This document shows, piece by piece, positions 1 through 11,634 of a stretch of DNA of 64,000 bases. The stretch is from NCBI RefSeq assembly GCF_012489685.1, contig NC_080042.1, positions 6,636,501 through 6,700,500 on the forward strand, in the 5' to 3' direction. Each line of letters opens with the position of its first letter. The first letter of the stretch is position 1. Source of the DNA: Lotus japonicus. Lineage: Eukaryota; Streptophyta; Magnoliopsida; Fabales; Fabaceae. Position numbers and translations under genes: made by a program. Under the pieces are notes generated by a model. It was not told the origin of the DNA, ran no database searches, and saw only the letters and a program-made list of their open reading frames with translations.

Positions 1-1918
1 AATAGACATGTCAGGCCACAAATCCTTGCTAAGAAGTTGCTTCCAACTATAAGACATAATCCTGGATTGAAATGCAAGTTAGTGATAGCTGAGGGGCAGA
101 TAAGATAGGGTGTTTTCCTTAACAGGTTTCAAGCCTCCAGAGTTAAGGCAGCTGCAAAGAAGATGATTGATGGGGCAGAAAGGGACCAATACACAAATCT
201 CAGGAGCAATGCTGATGAGCTTCTTAGAAGCAACCCACACGGCACAGTCATCATCAAGAGCTCTCTTGGAGCAAATGGTCCTATTTTTGAAAGGATGTAT
301 GTTTGTTTTGCTGCTTGCAGGCTGGCATTTGCAAAACATTGTAGGCCACTGATTGGACTGGATGGCTGTTTTCTGAAAGGTGTGTATGGAGGGCAACTCC
401 TTTCAGCTGTTGGAAAGGATGGGAACAACCAGATGTTCCCCATTGCATTTGCCATTGTTGAAGCTGAGACCAGAGACTCTTCGGAGTGGTTTGTAGCTTT
501 ATTGCTGGAAGACCTGAACTTGGTAAAGCAACATAAATGGGCATTTATTTCAGATCAACAGAAGGTAATTTATAATTTTTGTTTATTTGTAATTTTTTGT
601 TCACGTTTATCCTAAACATGAACTAATTTCTTGACTGTTTTCACACTTAGGGTCTAGTTCCTACTTTACAGTCATTGGCAGGTGATGTGGAGCATAGGGT
701 TTGTGTGAAACATGTGTATGGTAATTGGAGGAAGAAATACCCAGGAATGGAGATGAAAGGTGCTTTGTGGGCTGCTGCAAGAGCATGCACTGTTCCACAA
801 TTTGATAGGGCTATGGAGAAGCTGAAGGAGATGAATGAACAAGCATGGATGGACCTCTGTCAGATACCTGCCAAGCAATGGTCAAGGGCCCATTTCAGCA
901 CTAATTCTCTGTGTGACCTCCAAGTGAACAACATGTGTGAGGCTTTCAACATGGCCATTCTAGAACATAGAGACAAGTCAATCATTTCACTGGTTGAAGG
1001 ATTGAAGCGCTATATCACTTCTAGGATTGTGAAGCAAAGACATTTAATGATGAAATATAGATGGAATATAGCTCCTATGATTCAACAAAAATTAGAGGAT
1101 AACAAGAGAGAAGCATAAAGTTGGTCTCCTGAATGGAATGGGGACACATAATACTCTAAATTTGAGGTTTCAAGTGGTCCATTTCTGAAGTATGGTGTGG
1201 AGCTCAAAGACAGTCATTGTGCTTACAGAAAATGGGACTTGACAGGTATCCCATGCTGTCATGCAATTACTTGTATGTGGTATAATCGCACCCACCCTGA
1301 AAACTTTGTGCTCAACTACTACAAGTAAGTACTCATGATCATACCACTCTTATGGGGTTCTCATTTATTTACACTTAATCTGTGTGTTTGCATATTGCAG
1401 GAGGGATACATTTCTAGCAACATATTCCTACATCATTTTACCTAACAATGGCCCAAAATTGTGGACTAAAAGCAATCTTCCACCAATTCAACCACCATAT
1501 GTAAGGAGGGCACCTGGGAGGCCAAAGAAACTAAGGAACAAGAAAAATGATGAACCAAGAAACCCTTACAAGATTCCAAGAAATCAAACAAAAGTGAGGT
1601 GCTCCAGATGTGGACAATGGGGGCATATTGTGAGGACATGTGGAGGTAAAATTGGTGCTGACAGGGACATAGAAAAGGGGGGCAACAAGGTAAAATTAAA
1701 GCAATTTTTAGTTTATACTATAACTCTATAGCAATATTATTGACTGAGAATGATTTGCTTCTAATTTGTCAGAAAAATTCAAAGAAGGTCCACCCTGGCC
1801 AGGCTTCTGGAAGTGGAACAATTCCTGGAACAAGAAGTGCATCTGCTGCTGCAAGGGCTGAAAAAGGGCCTCAGAAACCAAAGTACAAACCTGCTGCAAA
1901 AAGAAAGAGGAAGGCTCC
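1..1918 (+). pseudogene. MULE (MuDR-type) transposase, 5' and central exons, broken
   Basis: Encodes most of a Mutator-like transposase; the gene starts upstream of the window. Exons read as about 1-564, 651-1324, 1401-1689 and 1773-1918, all with GT-AG borders. The core (IGLDGCFLKGVYGGQLL, then AFAIVEAET and WAFISDQQKGL) is the plant MULE DDE transposase domain. A SWIM finger follows (CAYRKWDLTGIPCCHAI, about 1222-1272), then a CCHC knuckle (CSRCGQWGHIVRTC, about 1600-1640) and a basic Lys/Arg tail. Damage: an in-frame stop near 111-118, TAA at 1116-1118, and a second stop about 30 bp later. An LTR retrotransposon interrupts the reading frame at 1918/1919 and the frame resumes at 16876. Family assignment is firm; the copy cannot make full-length transposase. 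Confidence 0.9.
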
Positions 1919-2597
1919 TGTAAGGCCCAAGTTTCAAGCTTTGGATAAGTGAATAAAATATAAGGGTTATTTGATTAAAATAAATTTGTGGAGGATAAGG
2001 TTCAGGAAAAGTCCAAGAAGTTTATCGAAAAACCGATAAGAGTTATAGCACGACTAACATACGCCTAATCCTAGGTCAAAGGTTTTAGTGAATAGTTAAT
2101 TTACACATTAGGACACGATGGGAACTAATTCCAAAAAAAAAATCTTCAGAGAAATGTTAGAACTTCTCTTTTTCGTCTATAAACAAGTATTTCGATGCGA
2201 AACCCTGGAATGTACGAACGTCAAATTCCAATTCTCGGAAGTTTGCCGAAATGGAATCCCTGATAGTTCAGAAACCCTAAAATCTACGGACGATGAAGAC
2301 TTTTTCTATACGGAGCTTCAAACGAAGATTCCACATGCGTGCACCCATTTCTCTTGATGTTTCCAATCTTTCTTCAGAAGGAAGTTTCTGCATCCGAGGT
2401 CAATATCATAAAGTGCATAAAGTGCATTTTTAATGCCGGTAAGCATTAAAAACAAGCCTCGAAAACCAAAAATCATACTGATATTTCTTTGAAGAATTAG
2501 AAGATTCAGCGGGAAGAATATCGTGTCTAAAATACGTTGGAATCAGTAGGAAAAATCGGAATCGCAAAATAATCATTTTTCCGTATTTTCCAAATCC

Positions 2598-2606
2598 TAT
2601 AAATAG
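2598..2606 (+). promoter_or_regulatory. LTR TATA box (5' LTR)
   Basis: TATAAATAG sits about 680 bp into the LTR, upstream of a purine-rich GAGAGA leader, as expected for the U3/R boundary. The 3' LTR keeps it at 13895-13903. Confidence 0.65.
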
Positions 2607-4089
2607 GTGGAAAATGAAAAAAAAAGAAAAAAATTCTCACCTTTGAGAGAGAGAGAGGCCGAGAGCTTGAGGAGGAGGAGAGGAGAAGAAGATTTTCGCC
2701 GTTTCTTGCCCGATCGTTTCGCCGTTCGTTGCTAAACGAAGACATCGAGGTATAGTTACTATCCCTCACTTCTGATCGTCAGATCTGTCGACTTCTTCTA
2801 TGTCTTTCTGTGCTTAAAGTTTTGAGCTTTTTGTAAAACTGTTCAAATAAGCTGATTTCAGTGTCTAAACTTATTCCCTACATGCTCCTGAGCGTGTTCT
2901 GCGGATTAGATTTTGTCAGATGTCGACGAAATGCCGCCGGGATCAATTTTTGCATCAAATACCCATTTTTAGGCAAAGTCGCAACCTTTAAGCTGTAAAC
3001 TATCGACTTGGCTTAGTGCTAGTAGGATTAGTCGTCATAAACGTCGTTGTTGACGTCCCCATCCAATTTGTTTTTCAAAAATCCAGTTTTGAATTTCTGA
3101 GCTGAAAATAATGACCAAACTACCCTTATATCAGTTTTCGATCCGAAAATTTTTCCGAGCTTAGAATCGTCTTAGTTACGGCTTATGTTAACCTAGGAAC
3201 CAAGTTATATCGAAGAAAAATCGACCCTCCCAATTAAGGAAAGTGGCCGAGAGCTATACCAAGGGTGGGAGGAAATCCGACTTTTTCGAAAACTTGTCTT
3301 AACGCGTTAGATTGTCATACCGCGGAGTTTGTAATGTACCGTGTAATCCTAGGACTTATCGTTTGCTGAGTTTCTGATTCATCGTGTCAATTTCCGTGAT
3401 TTTTGCTTAAGGTTCTGTTGAGGAGGTTCCTGGAGATCAAGGCGAGGAACGTGAAGGAGTTTGTGAGGAAAACGCTGGAGGAGCTACAGGTGAGGGCTAC
3501 TCTCTGAATTACTAGATAATGCTTTAGGTGTCGACGAATTCGACTTGATTTATGTGTTATGCACTTAATTGCTAAATGTCTGAAATGATTTCTGAGGCTT
3601 CGGCCGATCTTGTTGAGTACTTGATGCCATGATATTGTGTGCTAAATGATTCACATGTTATGTGCTAAATGGTTAATCTAGGATGTGTTGGAATATGCTG
3701 TTTATGGTTATTGATTGAGCTGTTTTATGTTATTCCACTCATAACTGTGATTCTGAGGAGTGAGGATTGCGGGCAAGTCATGCCGAATTTTTATGAGATT
3801 TTGAGAGAGTTTGAAAGGACGAACGGAGTTCGGACCTTGTTATGTTTTGATGGACCGAGACCTTCTCAGAAATTATTTGGGATTATGGGATCCCTGAAAC
3901 TCATAGGAATGTTATAAGACTAAAAGGAACCTATTTTCTCAAGGAAAATTCATAAGACATTAATTAATCTCTAAAACCCTTGAACAATGATAACAACCTT
4001 AGATAAGAGCGTAGAGCTTGAGTATTAGTTTTGAAAATGTGAGAAGTGTCGTCGAGTCCAAGCTTTGAGGAATTTACTAGTTTCTGAGT

Positions 4090-4330
4090 ATGTTGATACT
4101 CTTTTGCTCGATGAGCAGGTTATTGTTTGGCTATCTAAAGTTTAGCCGGAAACTTTAAGTTTCCAAGTACAATCGTACTCTTTCGCTCGATGAACAGTTT
4201 AATGTTTGGCTATCTAAAGTTTAGCCAGAGACTATAAGTTTCCAAGTACTTCGGTACCTTTTCGCTCGATGAGCAGTTTATTGATTGGCTATCTAAAGTT
4301 TAGCCGGGAACCATGAGTTCCAAAGTACAT
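4090..4330 (+). repeat. Three 79-bp tandem repeats in the 5' LTR
   Basis: Each unit carries GCTCGATGAGCAG (GAACAG in one copy), then GGCTATCTAAAGTTTAGCC, an inverted repeat, and TTTCCAAGTAC. Units start near 4101, 4180 and 4259. The GGCTA...TAGCC arms could form a stem in RNA. Confidence 0.85.
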
Positions 4331-5571
4331 TCTTTCTTCTTGATTAATTCATTTTGTCGCAGAATCGACATTTACCTTAGGGTATTCTTTTAGAGACATT
4401 AAGTTAATTAGAACACGTGGCGACGTGTCGGGTGAGGTCGGAGACGTTGTTTGGCTAATCACTTGCATTCATGCACTCATTTTGAGGTTAATACACGGTG
4501 GGATGCCGGACCTCGGTGGATTCCAAAATGGTCATAAGACCCGGATTTCCATATTTAGGACACTACGGTGGTCCTCAGTAGCAGACGGAATGGCAGACCT
4601 ACGGGTTCACTGCTGATCTGACTACTTTTGTGTGGTGTAAGAGACGCCCGAGCGGAATGGTCCCACTATGGCCGGTGTTAGGGCTGACTCGTTGGTGTCC
4701 ATCCTTCTTCCGGAATGCATCTTGTTAATCAGCATTGCATTGCATGCAACATACATTCTGACTTAGTTGCTGAGTGTGATTGGTACTTGTTTATATTTGA
4801 GGCATGCTAATTGTTATTATGATCTTTTATATTCATTGTGATACATGCAACCCTAGGATGTTATTCCTAAACTTATAAGCCTGAGAGGCTAATAACTATT
4901 ATCCTATATATCTGGTTTTATTAATTATATAATTCTTTGGAGTTGACCCTCGCGTCTTCTGTGTGTGTTTGGGCGGACTACGCCTTTGTCAGATGTCCAT
5001 GGCGGACCGGTTCACGATGGTTCACCCTTCGGGGGAAACTAGGTTGGAGAAGCTTGATCAGGAGGACTACGATTCATGGGTGGTCGACCCCGCTGGCCAC
5101 CGAGCGACTTACTCGAGATGGGATTAGTGTAGGAGTAGAGTCTTAGCTCTGACCGTCATTGTTTCTTTGGGGACAGGGTAGTTTCCCGCCTATAGCTTTT
5201 TGTGTGGTTCCTCTACGGGGATCACAGAGAGTTGGTTGGGCTAGGAGGTCTTGTTAGGGCCATCTGGGCTAACTCATTCTCATTTTGAGGGTTAGTGTTG
5301 CGGACACTTGACTTTTCTTTTGGTTTGTACTTTTGCATACGGGCGCTACTCTCTTTTACTTTCCGTCACTGGAGGTTTACTCGTGACGTGGTTTACAACT
5401 TACAGTGGGGGCTGTAATTATATTGTATATTAGTTCTGTTATCTTTCGTTTTAGAGTTTCATCTCTTTCTGTCTTTAATTACATTATCGAAAAAAAAAAT
5501 TCACGTTTTTCCGCTTAAGTATTTCTTTTTGGTTACTAAAGTGACGCCACCGAAATCGGGGTGTTACATTG

Positions 5572-5583
5572 TGGTATCAGAGC
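5572..5583 (+). other. Primer-binding site (initiator tRNA-Met type)
   Basis: TGGTATCAGAGC begins four bases after the LTR end (5568) and matches the 3' end of plant initiator tRNA-Met, the standard minus-strand primer of many plant LTR retrotransposons. Confidence 0.93.
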
Positions 5584-5780
5584 TTAGTCGAGTCTTTCGG
5601 GAGTCTTTGGGGAATAGGTCTTCTGTGCTAGGTTGTGTGACTCTGCAAAGAGTAAAAATTGATTGTCTGCCAAGCGATTTGTCGCTTAGAATTGATTGAA
5701 GTTATTGCTTAATCATATTGTATAGTATGTTAGATGCTATCCGATGATGAGTACTAACTGTTTGTTTGACTAAGCATAGG

Positions 5781-6716
5781 ATGGTAAGCCCTGACCGTAT
5801 GGCGAAGGCAATAGCTACCATGATTGAGGCAATGATGAATCAGGCTACTGAGGATGCTTACAGACGCGCTGAGGAGGCGGCACGTGAGCAACCTCAACTG
5901 CTAATCGAGGCGTCCCAGTACCAGCAAAGTAGGTTGGACCGAGCTGGAACTGGAGGACCAGTGAGGTCAGGTTCTCAGGAGTACCGTCAGTTAGGGCCGT
6001 ATCAGCATCCGAAGGGGAGGGGTTTTACCCCAAGATCTTTTAAGTCTTCGACTACTGCCACTCCAGGGGCAAGAAGCCAATCAGCACACCCAGAGGTGAC
6101 ATGTTTCAGGTGTGGAAAGAACGGGCACTATGCTAATGCATGTCTGGGCCAAGGGCCTCGATGTTTCAATTGCAACCAGATAGGGCATTTGGCCGTGAAC
6201 GGTAAGACGTTTCAGGCGGAACCGTCTGACAACAGGATGAAAGGCAAGTTTCCTGCCATAGCTAGAAGGGCAGAGAAACAAGTGTCATGTTACAGATGTG
6301 GGGAGACTGGGCATTTTGCTAGCAGGTGCTCAGCGACTGGACCAAGGTGTTTTAATTGCAACCGAGTGGGACACCTAGCCGTGGTTTGCAAGAAACCCAA
6401 GGTTGAACCATCTGTTAACACTGCAAGGGGAAAGCACCCTGCTGCTAGAGGAAAAGTATACACCATGGATGGTGAAGAGGCTGAGGGAGCTGACGAATTA
6501 GTCAAAGGAGAGCGCAAGAACGATGGTAACCTTCTAACTATTCTTTCTCATTCTAGTATAATACGCTCCATTACTCCCGTAGCACATGTAACGCACCTAT
6601 TTTACTTATATTGTTTAAGCTTTGACCTTATAGTTATTACGCCTAATAATACTTTATTTGACCATTGCTCGTGTTTAAACTATAGAAGTTACACGAGGTT
6701 TAGAATAACACGTTAA
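5781..6716 (+). pseudogene. Gag remnant with duplicated CCHC zinc knuckles
   Basis: First ATG of the open frame is at 5781 (about 311 aa). The protein is Ala/Glu/Gln-rich and then carries knuckles CFRCGKNGHYANAC, CFNCNQIGHLAVNG, CYRCGETGHFASRC and CFNCNRVGHLAVVC. The second has lost its last Cys. The knuckles form two similar pairs, suggesting an internal duplication. The usual retrotransposon gag capsid domain, expected before the knuckles, is not visible. After the last knuckle there is a gag-protease linker-like stretch (VYTMDGEEAEGADELVKGE), and from about 6530 the frame turns into unrelated hydrophobic sequence. It may still bind nucleic acid but is not a normal gag. Confidence 0.8.
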
Positions 6717-7355
6717 GCCTAGAAAGTAGTCTTGCACCGATGCGTTTAACAAGAAGCTAGAAGCTGAAGGATGAATCTCAGGGAGATTCCGTATGGATAG
6801 TATATGTATGATTTCGAGAGTGTGTAGATCCGTAGCCGCATCATTGAGGATTTAATATCAAGATCTCTGTGACTACTGGATGTTAGGAACTCATCGACTG
6901 TTCCAGTGGGTTTTTCTAAATCTTCACCTTCGATGTATTAGGCCTGATCAACTTAATATTGAGGGGGTGATATTCGGAATCAGAACTGGCAATGGACTTT
7001 GATAGATGGATTGGTAAGATTAATTTGATTGGATCGAGGATTAGTTGAGTTGGGAAGTAAAGTTCTTGTTAAGTAATTGATTTCCTTTGGGGAGGAGTTA
7101 TAGTTTAAGAAATGGATATTCATTTAAGAAGTATTGAAGAATTAAAGGACATTTGAGGTCCAAACTTGGTGAAAGTTTAGGTTTTAAGTCTATGAATTCT
7201 TGTCTTAAGTGCGTAGGACTCAAGGTTTGTCGGGTTTTGATCAAGAGACTAAGTATCGGATTGATGGGAGGACGATCTAGTTACGGAAATAAAGAGTTAG
7301 TATTAAGATAAATACTTGAGGTTGTTATATGTGGACAAATTTCTTAGAGTCTAAA
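6717..7355. other. Non-coding internal region of the retrotransposon, left of the solo LTR
   Basis: No protease or reverse transcriptase motif in any frame. Together with 11274-11634 this stretch sits where protease-RT-RNase H would be expected. It may be heavily decayed pol or replacement sequence. Confidence 0.5.
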
Positions 7356-8309
7356 TGTAACACCCCGATTTCGGTGGCGTCACTTTAGTAACCAAAAGTA
7401 AACTTAATGCGGAAAAACTTGAATATTTTTTTTTTGATAATAACTAAGACATAACTGAATTAAATAAAACCCAACAGTAACGATAAACAGAACTAATATA
7501 CAATATATAGAACAGCCCCCGCTGTAAGTAGCTAGCCACGTCACGAGTAAACCTCCAGTGACGGGTAATAGAAGAGTAGCGCCCGTAGGCAATATGTACA
7601 AACCGAATATAAAGGTAAGTGTCCGCAACACTATCCCTCAAAAATGAGAATAAGCTGACCCAATGGCCTGAAAATAAGACCTCCTAAGTCCAACCAACTC
7701 TCTGTGATTCCCATAAGGAAACCACACAAAAAGCTATAGGCGGAACTACCCTGTCCCCTAAAGAAGCAAATGAAGCAAGACTGTCAGAGCTAAACTCTAC
7801 TCCTACACTAATCCTAACTCGAGGAGCTCATACCAACACTCAAAACTATGTGCTAGCATGATCGTCGTCTGAATTCGAAATCCAGCGCGACCTAGTCTAT
7901 GTACACCATCCGTCCTCCTCTCGCTACCGCGATGCGCTCCTGTTCCAGCATCTCAACTCTAGTTCCCCCCGAAGGGTGAACCATCATGATCTAGTCCGCC
8001 ATGGACATCTGACAAAGGGCGTTTGTCCGCCAAAGCACACACAGAAGACGCGAGGGTCAACTCCAAAGAATTATATAAATAATACCACCAATAGATACCA
8101 TTAAAAGATTAGCCACTTAGGCTTATAACTAGGGATAACATCCTAGGGTTGCATTATTCCACAAAGAATATAACGACAGTAAATCACAGTTAACATACAT
8201 CAAGTAGAACTAACAAGTATCAAACACACTCATCAACTAAGTCAGAATGCATGTTGCATGAGATGATATGGCGGTTAACCCAGTTAACCAAATGCATTCC
8301 GGAAACGGA

Positions 8310-8545
8310 TGGACATCAAACAGATCAATCCTAGCACCAGCAACGGTGGGACCATTCTGCCCGCGTGCCTCTTACACCAAACATAGGTATGGACATCAAC
8401 CGAGTCAATCCTAGCACCAGCAACGGTGGGACCATTCTGCTCGCGTGCCTCTGGGATGGACATCAACCGGATCAATCCTAGCACCAGCAACGGTGGGACC
8501 ATTCTGCCCGCGTGTCTCTTACACCAAACCAAGGTAGCTAGATCA
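8310..8545. repeat. Triplicated block in the inverted solo LTR
   Basis: The block GGACATCAA...TCAATCCTAGCACCAGCAACGGTGGGACCATTCTG occurs three times (near 8313, 8391 and 8457) with spacings of about 78 and 66 bp. The cognate site in the other LTRs has one copy, so this is a local expansion. Confidence 0.8.
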
Positions 8546-8959
8546 GCCATAACCCGTAGGTCTGCCATTTCGGTCTGCTACAAGAGACGTCTACAGACGC
8601 TCTTACACGGAAATTCGGGTCTTATGACCATTTTGGAATCCAACGAGGTCCAGAGTACGTCCTGTGTTAATACCTCATTAATGTTGCATGAATGCAGGAT
8701 GATTAGACAAACAACGTCTCCGAATCTCACTCGACACGTCGCCACGTGTTCTAGGTAAATTAAAGTCTCTAAAAGCTTACCCTAAGGTAACAGTCGATTC
8801 TGCGACAAAAGACACATCTTCACAACAACACATAACTCATGATGATCTCCAAATCATCCGACTCATCTCAATCCGATGGTCAAAACTGCTCAACGAGCAA
8901 GAGTATCAACATACTCGGGAACTATCAATTCCCCGGACTTATCCCCAGGATAGCCCAAC

Positions 8960-9042
8960 CACACAGCTGCTCCAACAGCACAAGAGCATCAACATACTCA
9001 ACACAGCTGCTCCAACAGCACAAGAACATCAACATACTCAAC
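8960..9042. repeat. Two-copy 39-bp tandem repeat in the solo LTR
   Basis: ACACAGCTGCTCCAACAGCA followed by CAAGARCATCAACATACTCA is present twice in direct tandem. Confidence 0.8.
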
Positions 9043-11273
9043 ACTTGGATCCGACGACACTTCTCGTTTTCCAAAACTAAGATTTGCATCCGAAGCTTCC
9101 TTTCGAGTTTGTTATCATTATTTGAAGATTTAGAGGTTGTTTAATGTCTTATGAGTTTTCTTTACAAGATAATATCCTTTTAGTCTTATCGCAAATCCTA
9201 TAAGTTCTCGGGATCTCCTAATCCCCAAATGACACCAGAGAATGTCTCGGTCCATGAAACACCACAACAAGGTCCGAATCTCATTCGTCCTATCAAACTT
9301 TTTCAAAACTCTCAAAATAAAATCGGCATGACCTGCCCGCTATTCTCACTTTTCAGAAACTCAAATTTCATTGCAAAAGCATAATTAACTCAGCACAATC
9401 AACCAACATATCATATATCAACATATTATGCAATAACCACGTAGCACTTAGCATATAAGGCATGCATCACACATCCTAAATTACCCACTTAGCACTTAGC
9501 ATGAAATTCAATCTCAAAAACATTCAGTAGATGAATCATCTACATTGTCAGCCGAAGCCTCAGAAAACATTTTTCCAATCAAACACAACCAAGTGCATAA
9601 ACAGTAAACAATGTCGAAAGCATCGACCCTAAGCATTAACTAGAGATTCAGTGAGTAGCCCTCACCTGTAGGTTCTCCAGAATGATCGTCAAACGCTTCC
9701 TCACACTCAAAGTGTTGTTCCTCAGGGAAATCCTCAAAAGCACCTTTACAATAAAACCACAGAATACTATCAGAATCTATCGGAAACTAAGCTATCGATG
9801 CACACTAAGGTTACCCGAAGTAGTACATACTCTGAGGTATGATAAACTAGCGCGAAAGGACAAGTTTTCGGAAAAGGAAATTCCCTCCTCCCCCCTTAAT
9901 AGGTTCGGCCACTTTAGGTAATTAGGGGACTCGATTTTTCTTCGATCAAACTTGGTTCCTATGCTTTCATTAGCCGTAACTAAGGGTATTCTGAACTCGG
10001 AAAAATTATCGGATCAAAAACTGTCGCAGGGGTATTTTGGTCATGATTTTTAACTTAGAAATTTCAAAACTGAAATCCCAAAAACCAAATTTTGCAGGGA
10101 CGTCACCAACGACGTTTATGACAACTAATCCTACTAGCACTAAGCTAAGGCGATAGTTTTCAGCCTAAAGGTTTAAGCTTTACTCCAAAAACTCCAAAAA
10201 TGGGTATTTTAGGCTAAAATTGATTCCGGCGGAATTCCGGCGACATAACGGAAAATCTAATCCGGCAGAAGTGATCTTGGGAACATAAAGAAGAGGTTTA
10301 GAATCAGAAATGAAAGATTCGGGATAGTTTTGCAAAAACCCATAAACTATCAACTCAGAAAAGTCTACAGAAAAGCTATGGAAAAAGCGATCAGAGGTAA
10401 GGATTAGCGACTATACCTCGAAACCTTGAAGCAGCAACTAACGGATCAACGATCAAGCAAGTAATGAAGAAAATTCTTCTTCCTTCTTCCTTGGTTAAGC
10501 TCGCGGCCTTGAGGAGAGAAAATGGAGGAGTTTTGTGTTTTTTTTCTCACTTGTTTGCTATATATAGAAGATGGAAATTCGCGGGAAAGTGAAAGTTTCG
10601 CGAATCTGATTTTTCCGGCGTCATTCTCCGTGAATTAATAGATATGTTTTGGCAAAAGAATTCCAAAAGTATAAAGAGGTCTCATTGTATTTTTGGCCAC
10701 TAATGCATAGTCGGTATAAAACTATTTTACCCGATAAGTTGCTTTTTGCATCGAATGTCGGAATAGAAAACTTCCTTCTGAAGAAAGATTGAAATCATCA
10801 AGAGAAATGGGTGTACGCGTGTAGAATATTCATTTGAAGCTCTGAATAGAAAAAGTCTTCATTGTCGAGAAATTCTAGGGTTTTGAAATACCAGGGTTTC
10901 GGTTTCGGCAAACTTCCGATGATTGGAATCGGACGTTCGTAGATCCTAGAGTTTCGCCTCGAAACGATTTTGATATATGGAAAAAGAGAAGTTCTAACAT
11001 TCCTCTGAAGATTTTTGGAATTAACTTCCATCGTGCCTAAAAGGTAAAACTAGCTATATACTAGGGTTTCTGACCTAGGTTTAAACGTATAACGATCGTG
11101 CTATAACTTTCATCGACTTTGGTAAAATCCTTAGACTTTTCCTGAACTTTCTCCTTCACAAATTTATTTCATTTGGTAAACTCTTGTTCAGGTTTTCCTT
11201 CACGATACGTCAAGCCTAATCGTAAATGGAAATCTCTTCCACTTATTTTAAGCTTAAAAACTTGGGTCTCACA

Positions 11274-11634
11274 CTAAGAGTGAATGGAACTTGGTTATGG
11301 ATTCCGATATTGCATGCTGGGGTTAGCAAGTGAATTTCGCTAAGTTAAGTGAGGATTTAAGGGTTAAGGTTGACCTTGGGAGGTGAAAATCATGTTCGAA
11401 TCAGAGATTTAGTGGTGTTGGCATTAATGATTGTAGCTAAACCTCAGAATGTTGAGGGATCGGATGATAAAATGACTAGTTAAGTTTCCTGAGGTACAGC
11501 TATGGTTTGATCTTCTAGGGAATAAGTTCGGATTTGGGGGAAGTGTTAAGGATTTTAGGTAATTGTAAAGTGGGTTGTGAATAAGTGAAGGTTGGTTTTA
11601 TGGTTCGAGTAAGGGAAGTCTCGAAAAAGGGGAG
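11274..11634. other. Non-coding internal region of the retrotransposon, right of the solo LTR
   Basis: Continues the internal region interrupted at 7355. No recognisable RNase H or RT motif before the integrase frame starts. Confidence 0.45.

Larger units (their letters stand above)
1919..5568 (+). repeat. 5' LTR of the long-LTR retrotransposon
   Basis: Begins TGTAAGGCCCAAG and ends GGGGTGTTACA; the same borders recur in the 3' LTR at 13216-16870. It contains a TATA box at 2598-2606, a purine-rich GAGAGA leader and three 79-bp tandem repeats around 4090-4330. Short open frames inside it (for example 3669-3917, 4425-4616, 4937-5146) have counterparts in the 3' LTR but resemble no protein and are left out. 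Confidence 0.92.
7356..11273 (-). mobile_element. Solo LTR (about 3.9 kb) of a related long-LTR family, inverted
   Basis: Starts TGTAACACCCCGATTTCGG, the reverse complement of the neighbouring LTR end, and finishes GGGTCTCACA, the reverse complement of a TGTGAGACCC start. Flanks are CTAAA (7351-7355) and CTAAG (11274-11278): a 5-bp target duplication with one mismatch. No internal sequence remains, so it probably formed by LTR-LTR recombination. It is diverged from the surrounding LTRs but keeps their layout. It is most similar at its ends to the solo LTR at 47959-57515. Confidence 0.85.

Noticed and set aside
3669..5146. Short plus-strand frames inside the 5' LTR (and their copies at 14965-16445)
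   Set aside because: They recur only because the LTR is duplicated; no domain, start context or relative supports coding.
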